The position numbers and the translations under genes were made by a program. The notes beneath the pieces were generated by a model. It did no database searches. It was not told the origin of the DNA and saw only the letters and a list, made by a program, of their open reading frames with translations. From Acidobacteriaceae bacterium (lineage in GTDB: Bacteria; Acidobacteriota; Terriglobia; Terriglobales; Acidobacteriaceae), in NCBI GenBank assembly GCA_030040115.1, contig JASHUH010000637.1, positions 1-5,539 of the forward strand: a stretch of 5,539 nucleotides of DNA, written 5' to 3'. Positions 1 to 5,525 of the stretch are shown here, piece by piece (positions within the stretch are counted from its first letter, which is position 1; each line of letters starts with the position of its first letter).

Positions 1-971
1 GCGTTATCGATGTCCTGATTCAATTGAGTCAGGCTGGCCAGGATGGTCGCCCTTGCCTGATCGCACTGGTCGCCCGGTTTATGGCAGCTCATGCAAACGC
101 CGGCAGCACCTGTGCCCAGCATGGCGTCGGAAGGCTGGTGGATGGCGTGATTGCTGTGGCAAACCACGCAGCCGGGAAGGTCCTTCTCCTGGAAGACCTT
201 GAAATGCGTGCTCTTCTCGTACATCTGCGCCTGGAAGACGTGACATGTTGCACAAACGTTCTGAACCTTTTCCACCCCCGGCGGAGCCGCGCCGTGGTCA
301 CCGTGGCAGGTTGTGCAAGTGGGCGCGCTCAGATCGCCGTTCTTCACCATATCCTGGTAGTGCACGCTGGTGATGTACTGGGCATATTGATTGGTGGGAA
401 TCCCGTACGGCTTCATGTAAGCCGCGTCGGAGTGGCACCGCGAGCAGGTCTTTGCCACGTTGAGTGGGTAGACCGTGGAAAGGGGATCGCTGGGCGGCTT
501 CATATCGTGTACGCTATGACAATCCGTGCATACGGCGACCTTGGTGTCTCCGGCAGCGAGCCGCTTGCCGTGCACGCTGGTGTGGTACTGGGCCAATTGG
601 TCGGTTTGCAGGCGTGGGTCGAACTGCCGCATGTAGGCCGGATTGGAATGGCAGGATCCGCATAGCTGTGGAATCTGGCTGCGATCGATCTTGCCCTTCC
701 ACCCCGCTTTGCGGCTCATGGCCTTGTCCGGATCCATGGAACTGGCGTCGCCGCCGTGGCAACCGGCGCAGGTCAGTCCCTTTTGCGCGTGGATATCCTG
801 GCTGAACTGTTCCTGAGTCACTCCCAAAGGCGCAGGCAATGCGGAGTGGCAATCGAGGCAGGAGTTCACGGCCTGGCTGTAGCCCAGGCATGCCGCGAGC
901 GCGAGGAAGCCGGAGAGCCAGGCAAAGCCGGTTGCAAGCAAGCGCAGGCGTTTATTTCGCAAGGTAGCCAT
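1..971 (-). CDS. Multihaem cytochrome c, at least nine haems (3' end outside window)
   Basis: This is a periplasmic or membrane-anchored electron-transfer protein, probably the electron acceptor of the Rieske/cytochrome b core encoded just upstream. Reading down from ATG 971, 323 codons are open to the window edge. Nine CxxCH haem sites lie in one frame, starting at residues 38, 68, 104, 148, 176, 219, 240, 268 and 293. The N-terminus is a signal peptide: basic residues 5-10, then a hydrophobic stretch at about 11-29. It contains a lipobox-like LAAC (25-28) and also an SQA signal-peptidase I-type site (32-34), so lipoprotein or soluble form is undecided. Extra histidines (H61, H134, H204, H256) precede alternate haem sites and are likely distal ligands. 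After C293 the sequence becomes helical and haem-free. An in-frame TGA at 978-980 limits the start; ATG 971 overlaps the end of cytochrome b by 20 nt and has no clear Shine-Dalgarno, suggesting translational coupling. The exact family is not recognised; it resembles tetrahaem/octahaem-type multihaem cytochromes. Confidence 0.96.
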   Translation of the reverse strand, partial: MATLRNKRLRLLATGFAWLSGFLALAACLGYSQAVNSCLDCHSALPAPLGVTQEQFSQDIHAQKGLTCAGCHGGDASSMDPDKAMSRKAGWKGKIDRSQIPQLCGSCHSNPAYMRQFDPRLQTDQLAQYHTSVHGKRLAAGDTKVAVCTDCHSVHDMKPPSDPLSTVYPLNVAKTCSRCHSDAAYMKPYGIPTNQYAQYITSVHYQDMVKNGDLSAPTCTTCHGDHGAAPPGVEKVQNVCATCHVFQAQMYEKSTHFKVFQEKDLPGCVVCHSNHAIHQPSDAMLGTGAAGVCMSCHKPGDQCDQARATILASLTQLNQDIDN

Positions 972-2031
972 AAGCAGTCATACCGATCACGTAAGCAAGA
1001 GCAAAAATGCCGAGACCAGTGATCCATGCTTTCGTGCGCGCGAGCCGGTCACTCTCAAAGAACGGCAGCAGAAGCCAGAACAGGGCGATCAGAGCGCAAC
1101 CCACGATGCCCAGAACCTCCCCGTCGACGATCCACACTTTGGCGGGGATGAGCTTGAGCGTCTGGTACATGAACAGGAAGTACCACTCGGGCTTGATGCC
1201 CGCCGGAGCCGACGCAAAAGGGTCGGCCTTGACGCCTAGGTTCCAGGGAAAGAGCGCGGCCAATGCGCCGAGCGTGCCGATGGCCACATACCAAGCCATC
1301 AACTCCCGCAGCAGGAAGTTGGGAAAAAATTTCATCTCTCGGCACAGGGCAGGATTCGCGGCCCACTTGGCTTCAACTTTGGGTGGAACGCTCATGCCCT
1401 GACGTTGAACGAGAAACAGGTGAATAGAGATCAGCACCACCACCAGTCCGGGCAGAACGGCAACATGGAAGCCGAAGAAGCGCGTCAGCGTAGCTCCAGT
1501 CACCTGCGGGCCGCCACGGAGAAAAATCATGATGGGATGGCCGATGATGGGGATCTCTCCGGCCATTTGCGTGCCCACCGTGGTGGCGAAGAAGGCCAGC
1601 TTGTTCCAGGGCAGCAGATAGCCGCTGAAGCCGAACCCCATGACCAGAAAGAGCAGCACCATGCCGGTGACCCAGGTCAGCTCGCGGGGCTTGCGGTAGG
1701 CCTTGAGAAACAGGACGCTGAACATGTGGGCAAAGGCGGTGAAGATCATGAGATTGGCGGCCCAGGAGTGGATAGAACGAATCAGCCAGCCAAACTGCAC
1801 GCGGGTCATGATGTACTGCACGCTCTCGAAGGCCTCGCTGGCGCCGGGCCGGTAATAGAGGAGCAGCAAAATCCCCGTCAGCACCTGGATGATGAAGAGG
1901 AAAAGGGTGATGCCTCCGAAGAAGTACCAGTAGGTGAGCTTGTGGGTGGGGACGGTCTTATGGCGGAAGGGGGCCAGGATTCCGTCCAAATCAAGCCGTT
2001 CATCGAGCCAGCGAAGGATGGGGCGGAACAC
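952..2031 (-). CDS. Cytochrome b, fused b6/subunit IV type, of a Rieske/cyt b quinol-oxidising complex
   Basis: This is the integral-membrane dihaem subunit that oxidises quinol and passes electrons to the Rieske protein and across the membrane. It is 359 aa from GTG 2031. The first ~210 residues closely resemble cytochrome b6 ([36 protein letters not shown]). Haem ligands are H88/H102 in helix B and H189/H204 in helix D. The 15-residue step in helix D is the b6f-type spacing; bc1-type cytochrome b has 14. The C-terminal part is subunit IV-like, with the Qo-site motif PEWY (281-284) and about three further helices, so b6 and subunit IV are one polypeptide. F37 aligns with the Cys that binds haem cn in b6. 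Start choice: GGAGG at 2039-2043 is 7 nt from GTG 2031 but only 1 nt from GTG 2037. GTG 2037 would give 361 aa and a GTGA overlap with the Rieske stop. The gene lies between the Rieske and multihaem c genes. Confidence 0.97.
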   Translation of the reverse strand: MFRPILRWLDERLDLDGILAPFRHKTVPTHKLTYWYFFGGITLFLFIIQVLTGILLLLYYRPGASEAFESVQYIMTRVQFGWLIRSIHSWAANLMIFTAFAHMFSVLFLKAYRKPRELTWVTGMVLLFLVMGFGFSGYLLPWNKLAFFATTVGTQMAGEIPIIGHPIMIFLRGGPQVTGATLTRFFGFHVAVLPGLVVVLISIHLFLVQRQGMSVPPKVEAKWAANPALCREMKFFPNFLLRELMAWYVAIGTLGALAALFPWNLGVKADPFASAPAGIKPEWYFLFMYQTLKLIPAKVWIVDGEVLGIVGCALIALFWLLLPFFESDRLARTKAWITGLGIFALAYVIGMTAYGYLAK

Positions 2032-2033
2032 GG

Positions 2034-2525
2034 TCACGCCTCCGCTTTCTGGCTAACGTAAATCTCGTCGCCACGCACGTGGACATCGAACTTTGTGAGC
2101 GGTCTGGGCGGAGGACCGGAGACGTTGCCGCCATTGAGGTTGTAGATGCCGTTGTGGCAGGGGCACCAGATCTCACGCAGATCGGGGCGATACTGGACCG
2201 TGCAGCCAAGGTGGGTACAAGTGGCGGAGAGCGCATCATAAGTTTGGCCGTCGGCTTCCAGTATCAACAAGCCGGGCACGCTGCCAAAGCGGAAAATCAT
2301 CCCGGAATTCGGCTTCAGCTCCCCGACCTTGGCGGCAACCACCTCGTCAACGCCAAGATTCGCCACCGGCGGCGGGATGAAATAGCGCAGCACCGGGTAG
2401 ATAAAAGAAGCAAATGTGGCCAGCAGGCCGCCGCCTAGCAAGAATTTGACGAACCCCCTACGGGGTAGTGCAGGCGGGTGCAGCGGGCAGCTTGGATTCG
2501 CCATTCCCGGGTCACTGGTTCCCAT
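2034..2525 (-). CDS. Rieske [2Fe-2S] protein with Tat-type N-terminal anchor
   Basis: This is the high-potential iron-sulfur subunit that takes the first electron from quinol at the Qo site of cytochrome b and hands it to a c-type cytochrome. It is 163 aa, a normal length for bacterial Rieske subunits of bc1/b6f complexes. A twin-arginine motif (RRGFVK, residues 22-27) precedes a hydrophobic segment (about 28-50), giving an uncleaved Tat signal anchor with the cluster domain in the periplasm. Cluster box I is CTHLGC (C103, H105, C108) and box II is CPCHNG (C121, C123, H124). C103, H105, C121 and H124 should bind the cluster and C108-C123 form the disulfide. A GPPPRPL loop (137-143) completes the Rieske fold. 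ATG 2525 has a good Shine-Dalgarno (GGAGA, 2533-2537). The stop is 2 nt before the preferred cytochrome b start, so the two are co-translated. Confidence 0.98.
   Translation of the reverse strand: MGTSDPGMANPSCPLHPPALPRRGFVKFLLGGGLLATFASFIYPVLRYFIPPPVANLGVDEVVAAKVGELKPNSGMIFRFGSVPGLLILEADGQTYDALSATCTHLGCTVQYRPDLREIWCPCHNGIYNLNGGNVSGPPPRPLTKFDVHVRGDEIYVSQKAEA
2039..2043 (-). promoter_or_regulatory. Ribosome binding site deciding the cytochrome b start
   Basis: GGAGG on the minus strand lies inside the last codons of the Rieske gene. It is 7 nt from the GTG at 2031 and 1 nt from the GTG at 2037, so it favours the downstream GTG as the cytochrome b start. Confidence 0.65.
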
Positions 2526-2646
2526 ATTTATTTCTCCGATCTGCTGCTCTCATGTACGCCACGACGCGATTGACCGCTAGTCTTTCTTCAGGAAGGGTTG
2601 CCGCCGGCACAGTTCCCATTGTTTCTGCCGCCGCCATCCAACTCAC
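2512..2646 (-). CDS. Possible small ORF, 44 aa, between the CNBD and Rieske genes
   Basis: This frame fills the only sizeable gap in the operon. It opens with GTG 2646, which shares a GTGA overlap with the stop of the CNBD gene, stays open through the 117-nt gap, and stops at TGA 2512-2514, 14 nt inside the Rieske gene. The product is 44 aa, or 41 aa if ATG 2637 is used; that ATG is preceded by GGTGAG at short spacing. Residues 1-18 are small and hydrophobic. Residues 19-40 are charged and look like an amphipathic helix (PEERLAVNRVVAYMRAADRR). There is no membrane span, cysteine or recognisable domain. The case rests on exact packing between neighbours; a 45-codon open frame in GC-rich DNA can arise by chance, and the gap could instead be an untranslated spacer. 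No function can be assigned. Confidence 0.4.
   Translation of the reverse strand: MSWMAAAETMGTVPAATLPEERLAVNRVVAYMRAADRRNKYGNQ
2533..2537 (-). promoter_or_regulatory. Ribosome binding site of the Rieske gene
   Basis: GGAGA on the minus strand, 7 nt upstream of ATG 2525. It also lies inside the coding frame of the proposed small ORF 2512-2646, so the two readings compete or couple there. Confidence 0.7.
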
Positions 2647-3122
2647 CGGTGTTCTCTAACGCCGGCGGCCCTGAGTTCAACTGTGCGCTGCATCTCGCGC
2701 AGCCACATTGCCTGGACCAGTTGCAGACGTTGTCCTACCAGGATGGCCAAATTCAAGCCGATTTTGTAGCCGACCGCCGGGGAGCTTTCGCAGTAGACGC
2801 AAAGCGACTCGCGTGGCAAGGCGATGACTTCGGTTTCCAGCGGGGCAGTGGCGGAGAGGGTGAAGCGGTAGGGTGGAACCAAGGCGGACCAGCCGACCGT
2901 TTCGCCGGGCGATTTTTCTTCGATCAGGATGTCTTCTTCCCGGCCCCGGACCAGCATCGGAAGTGTCAGCCGGATGCGGCCGCGCTCAGTGAGAAAGAGA
3001 CGGTCAGCGGGGTCTCCCAGCCGGAAGAGCGAACCTCCGCTAGGCACCATCACTCTGGCGCCCAGCGCCAGCACCTGATCCGCTTCGGCGGGTGACAAAC
3101 CGTTCAGTAGTTCATATACCAT
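2643..3122 (-). CDS. Stand-alone cyclic-nucleotide-binding (Crp/Fnr-type) domain protein, no HTH
   Basis: The 159-aa product is one cNMP-binding-like beta-roll followed by a long helix. Family-like features are GDPADRLFLTERGRIRL (residues 37-52) and the phosphate-binding-cassette region PGETVGWSALVPPYRFT (72-88). The C-helix runs from about 116 to 150. Crp/Fnr regulators are usually 210-250 aa with a C-terminal winged helix-turn-helix. Here the protein ends after the C-helix, at a clean TGA, and the next 117 nt encode nothing HTH-like in the minus-strand frame examined. It therefore probably acts through protein contact, as a sensor or accessory subunit, rather than by binding DNA. C108 and C111 form a CxxC near the start of the C-helix and could be redox-active. 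ATG 3122 is chosen over TTG 3128 because AAGGGA (3130-3135) is 7 nt from the ATG and overlaps the spacing needed for the TTG. The ligand is unknown. Confidence 0.88.
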   Translation of the reverse strand: MVYELLNGLSPAEADQVLALGARVMVPSGGSLFRLGDPADRLFLTERGRIRLTLPMLVRGREEDILIEEKSPGETVGWSALVPPYRFTLSATAPLETEVIALPRESLCVYCESSPAVGYKIGLNLAILVGQRLQLVQAMWLREMQRTVELRAAGVREHR

Positions 3123-3129
3123 GAGCAAT

Positions 3130-3135
3130 TCCCTT
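3130..3135 (-). promoter_or_regulatory. Ribosome binding site deciding the CNBD gene start
   Basis: AAGGGA on the minus strand overlaps the TAA stop of the preceding gene and lies 7 nt from ATG 3122. It is almost adjacent to the alternative TTG at 3128, so it supports the ATG. Confidence 0.55.
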
Positions 3136-3454
3136 AGTTAACAAACGGCGAAGTTGTCTTGCTGTGCAACAGAGCCTGGGTGGGAAACGCGACGAACGAT
3201 TCCGCAGCGGCCTGTTCCAGACGAACGTGGTTTTCGATTTGGTACAGCAGAACTTCAATCGGCACCTGCGGCTGCAGCGGGATGGACGCCGCCACGCGGT
3301 CTGAGAAAAAGCGGGCCGGGGCCACCTTCGCTGCGGGAAGCTCGGGCTGAACCGCTGGGGTTGACCGCCTTGGACGCGTCGCCGCAACGAACGCCATCGC
3401 AGTTACCGCCACGCCTATAAACGTCATGCACAATCCCATCAAGAGCATGTCCAT
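3134..3454 (-). CDS. Small single-span membrane protein, unknown function
   Basis: This is the first gene of the operon, 106 aa. Residues 3-24 form one hydrophobic membrane segment, followed by TRPRRS, whose positive charges suggest the N-terminus is outside and the remaining ~80 residues are cytoplasmic. A Pro/Ala-rich linker (about 30-65) leads to a more ordered C-terminal segment (66-100) containing the acidic helix-like stretch VLLYQIENHVRLEQAAAESF. There are no cysteines in the tail, no haem motif and no recognised domain. ATG 3454 follows a strong Shine-Dalgarno; a second in-frame ATG lies at 3448. The stop is 11 nt before the CNBD gene. The position suggests an accessory or assembly subunit, or a membrane partner for the HTH-less CNBD protein, but this is inference only. 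Other frames here are open too, but only this one has the RBS, membrane segment and operon spacing. Confidence 0.75.
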   Translation of the reverse strand: MDMLLMGLCMTFIGVAVTAMAFVAATRPRRSTPAVQPELPAAKVAPARFFSDRVAASIPLQPQVPIEVLLYQIENHVRLEQAAAESFVAFPTQALLHSKTTSPFVN

Positions 3455-3463
3455 AGCAATAGT

Positions 3464-3471
3464 CCCTCCTT
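3464..3471 (-). promoter_or_regulatory. Strong ribosome binding site at the head of the operon
   Basis: AAGGAGGG on the minus strand, about 10 nt upstream of ATG 3454. It falls just inside the short leader predicted from the sigma-54 element (start near 3475). Confidence 0.75.
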
Positions 3472-3486
3472 GATGGGCCTCCTAGG

Positions 3487-3501
3487 GCACGTTGCGTGCC
3501 A
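3487..3501 (-). promoter_or_regulatory. Sigma-54 (RpoN) -24/-12 promoter of the cytochrome operon
   Basis: Read on the minus strand the element is TGGCACGCAACGTGC. It has the full -24 TGGCACG and, after exactly 10 nt from the GG, the invariant GC of the -12 element, preceded by GT instead of the consensus TT. The predicted start is near 3475, giving a ~21-nt leader containing the AAGGAGGG Shine-Dalgarno. A palindrome about 115 bp upstream would suit an NtrC-type activator. The single -12 mismatch and the small consensus leave some risk of chance. Confidence 0.62.
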
Positions 3502-3579
3502 GGAGAGTCGTTGGCTAACTCCTTTTGTTTCAGTCCGCGTGATGTGATCCCGAGAGCTCGCTGCCATCCTGTCATGACG

Positions 3580-3600
3580 CTACTGACAATTTGTCAGTAG
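3580..3600. promoter_or_regulatory. Palindromic operator / upstream activating sequence
   Basis: Two perfect 10-bp arms, CTACTGACAA and TTGTCAGTAG, flank a single central T. The core is TGACA-N3-TGTCA. It lies in the divergent intergenic region, about 115 bp upstream of the predicted sigma-54 start and directly against the -35 box of the kinase promoter. That position would allow one dimeric regulator to activate the cytochrome operon and autoregulate the kinase operon. A further palindrome, GTCATGAC, lies at 3571-3578. There is no T-run on either side, so a terminator is unlikely. Confidence 0.72.
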
Positions 3601-3629
3601 TTGACGAAGGCGAGGGCGCGTGCCACAAT
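3601..3629 (+). promoter_or_regulatory. Sigma-70-like promoter of the sensor kinase gene
   Basis: TTGACG (3601-3606) and CACAAT (3624-3629) are separated by 17 nt: a -35 box with 5 of 6 matches and a -10 box with 4 of 6. Transcription would start near 3636, about 18 nt before ATG 3654. This fits that start and excludes the TTG at 3591. Moderate match only. Confidence 0.4.
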
Positions 3630-3653
3630 GCGAAAATTAGTCACCACTTTACC

Positions 3654-5525
3654 ATGAAGCTGCGTTTCGCCAGCATGACGGTCGGCCTGACGCTGGGTGT
3701 TACCGCAGCCGTGGTCGTGGCCTGCGCGGTGGCCGCCTACTTCTATTCGGTCCATTACTTCGATCGCATTCTCGAAATGGCGCGCACTAACGCGCTGGCC
3801 GAAGGCGAGCTGATCCACACCGCCCTCGAGCATGCCATGCTGAACAACGACCGGCCCCAGATTGCGCAGATGATTGAGGGATTCGGCAAACAGGCGCGCG
3901 TAGAGCAACTCGTGCTGCTGGACCGCAACGGCGTGCCGCGCTACTCGAGCTCACCGCTGAACCAGGGAGACGATTTTCGGATTAGCTCTCCTACCTGCCA
4001 GGCCTGTCATCGCGACCCGCCAGAGCGACGGGGATCGAGCCGCGTGATTGAGACCCGGGGCGGAGCCATTCTGAGGACCGTGATCCCGATTCGCAACCGT
4101 GGTGAGTGCTACAGGTGCCACGACGCGGCGCAGAAGATTAACGGGGTTCTGATTCTGGATTACGACGCGGGTGAAGTGCGCGCCGGCATGACGCGGGACC
4201 TGGGCTGGATGGTCGCCGGCACGGGTGCGCTGACCTTCGTTATCGTGGGAGCTATTTTTGTGGTGATTCGCGTGTCGGTTTTGCGCCGGTTGCAGCGTCT
4301 AGAGATGACGGCGCGCCTGGTTTCGCAAGGCGACCTGAAGCGGCGCGCGCCCGTGGAAGGGTCGGATACGCTGGCCTGGCTGGGACGTGAGTTCAATATC
4401 ATGGCTGACTCGATGACTGGACTGGTGGATGAAGTCAACGCCCAGCGGGAACGGCTGGAAACCGTGATTAACAGCATCGACGACGGGATTGTCGTCCTTG
4501 ATCCGGAACGCAAGATTATCGCGGCCAACGACGCATTTCTGCAGCGCATCGGCAGTTCCCGCGATCTGATTCTGGGTCACTGCTGCTATCAGCTGGAGCA
4601 AGGTTCCTGCAACCTGACCGACTGCCCCACGCTCGAATATCTGCGCTCGGGAACGCATCAGGCGAGGATCTGCGAACATCGAGCCGGCAATGGCGCGGTC
4701 ACATGGGAGGAGATTCACGTATCGCCGATTCTGGATGCGAAGGGCTGCCTGACGCATGTGGTAGAAGTGTGGCGCGACATCTCGGAGCGGCGGGCTGCGG
4801 AGGCGAACCTGGCCGAGTCCCATCGCCTTGCCTCACTGGGGGTATTAGCCTCCGGCTTTTCGCACGAGTTGAACACTCCGCTAGGCACCGTGCTTACCTG
4901 CGTCGAAGGCATCCTCCGCGAGACTCCCGCCCAACAAGAGAGGCAGGTGGATCAGGCCAGGATTCACGAGAATGCCTCGATTGCGCGCGAGCAGTTGCTG
5001 CGCTGCCGCGGCATCACCCAGCACTTCCTGCGTTTGTCGCAGGGACAGGGCCATGACGGAGCGATTGTCGATTTGCGCGAGGCGATCGAGGCCGCGCAGC
5101 GGCTCGTCGATCCCACAGGGCGGGCGCACTCGGTGCAAATCGAGGTCCGGCCGCTCCCGGGCGGCCTGCGCGTGCGGGCCGGCGAGGCGGAGTTGCAGGA
5201 TCTGTTGATCAATCTTTTACTCAACGCCGTGCAAGCGTCCAAGCTGGGCAGCAAAGTTGTAGTCGAAGCCCACGGCGGCGCAGACGTTCGTATTCGCGTC
5301 ACAGACGAAGGCTGCGGGATTGCCGCAGAAAGCCTCAAGAAGATCTTTGAGCCGTTTTTCAGCATGCGCCAAGGCGGCACCGGTCTCGGCTTGTTCCTTT
5401 CATTGAACGCTGTGCGGAAGTGGGGAGGCGATCTTCGGGTCGAGAGTACTCCAGGCAAAGGATCGATGTTCGAGGTGGTGTTACCGGCAATCCATACCGG
5501 CTCGGAGCGAGAGGTTGGACTGTGA
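3654..5525 (+). CDS. Membrane sensor histidine kinase with periplasmic c-haem sensor domain
   Basis: The 623-aa kinase is probably a redox or gas sensor controlling the divergent cytochrome operon. TM1 is about 8-31 and TM2 about 185-207. The periplasmic domain between them has two haem c sites, CQACH (115-119) and CYRCH (152-156), in a Cache/PAS-like setting comparable to haem-c sensor domains known in Geobacter. Then follow HAMP (about 208-260), PAS (about 265-378) with a cysteine cluster (C310, C311, C319, C324), HisKA with phosphoacceptor H404 in GFSHELNTPL, and HATPase with N-box N520/N524, G1 DEGCG (551-555), F-box FEPFF (565-569) and G2 GGTGLGL (574-580). The compact NtrB-like catalytic core suggests an NtrC-type partner. 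ATG 3654 begins the basic residues of TM1. Extension to TTG 3591 would start inside the palindrome and upstream of the predicted transcript. No clear Shine-Dalgarno is seen. The stop overlaps the next gene by 4 nt. Confidence 0.96.
   Translation: MKLRFASMTVGLTLGVTAAVVVACAVAAYFYSVHYFDRILEMARTNALAEGELIHTALEHAMLNNDRPQIAQMIEGFGKQARVEQLVLLDRNGVPRYSSSPLNQGDDFRISSPTCQACHRDPPERRGSSRVIETRGGAILRTVIPIRNRGECYRCHDAAQKINGVLILDYDAGEVRAGMTRDLGWMVAGTGALTFVIVGAIFVVIRVSVLRRLQRLEMTARLVSQGDLKRRAPVEGSDTLAWLGREFNIMADSMTGLVDEVNAQRERLETVINSIDDGIVVLDPERKIIAANDAFLQRIGSSRDLILGHCCYQLEQGSCNLTDCPTLEYLRSGTHQARICEHRAGNGAVTWEEIHVSPILDAKGCLTHVVEVWRDISERRAAEANLAESHRLASLGVLASGFSHELNTPLGTVLTCVEGILRETPAQQERQVDQARIHENASIAREQLLRCRGITQHFLRLSQGQGHDGAIVDLREAIEAAQRLVDPTGRAHSVQIEVRPLPGGLRVRAGEAELQDLLINLLLNAVQASKLGSKVVVEAHGGADVRIRVTDEGCGIAAESLKKIFEPFFSMRQGGTGLGLFLSLNAVRKWGGDLRVESTPGKGSMFEVVLPAIHTGSEREVGL

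Noticed and set aside
24..665. 213-aa plus-strand open frame
   Set aside because: It is the antisense shadow of the multihaem cytochrome; the opposite strand carries nine in-register CxxCH sites, whereas this frame shows no domain.
1405..2061. 218-aa plus-strand open frame, very rich in Glu, Gly, His and Gln
   Set aside because: It is antisense to the unmistakable cytochrome b; the odd composition is what antisense of membrane-protein codons gives.
2598..3095. 165-aa plus-strand open frame
   Set aside because: Antisense to the CNBD gene, which has the recognisable fold, RBS and operon spacing.
3479..3505. Hairpin (CTCCT/AGGAG outer stem, GGCACG/CGTGCC inner stem, 3-nt loop) as a riboswitch or SD-sequestering leader structure
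   Set aside because: The inner stem coincides with the sigma-54 -24/-12 element, whose predicted start (about 3475) lies downstream of it, so the hairpin would not be transcribed from that promoter. It would need reconsidering if a start upstream of 3505 is mapped.
3580..3600. Palindrome as a transcription terminator
   Set aside because: It lies between two divergent 5' ends, has no following T-run, and its AT-rich centre would make a weak RNA stem; an operator fits better.
3591..3653. N-terminal extension of the kinase from TTG 3591, including an ACH sequence
   Set aside because: It would start inside the palindrome and upstream of the likely promoter start; the added 21 residues precede the natural basic/TM1 N-terminus and contain no full haem motif.
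3628..3657. Nine-codon leader peptide (ATG 3628, ATGA overlap with the kinase start)
   Set aside because: Its start codon overlaps the predicted -10 box and lies upstream of the predicted transcript start; the Shine-Dalgarno is poor, and such short frames are common by chance.
4299..4823. 174-aa minus-strand open frame
   Set aside because: Antisense to the HAMP/PAS part of the kinase; no motif, RBS or operon context.
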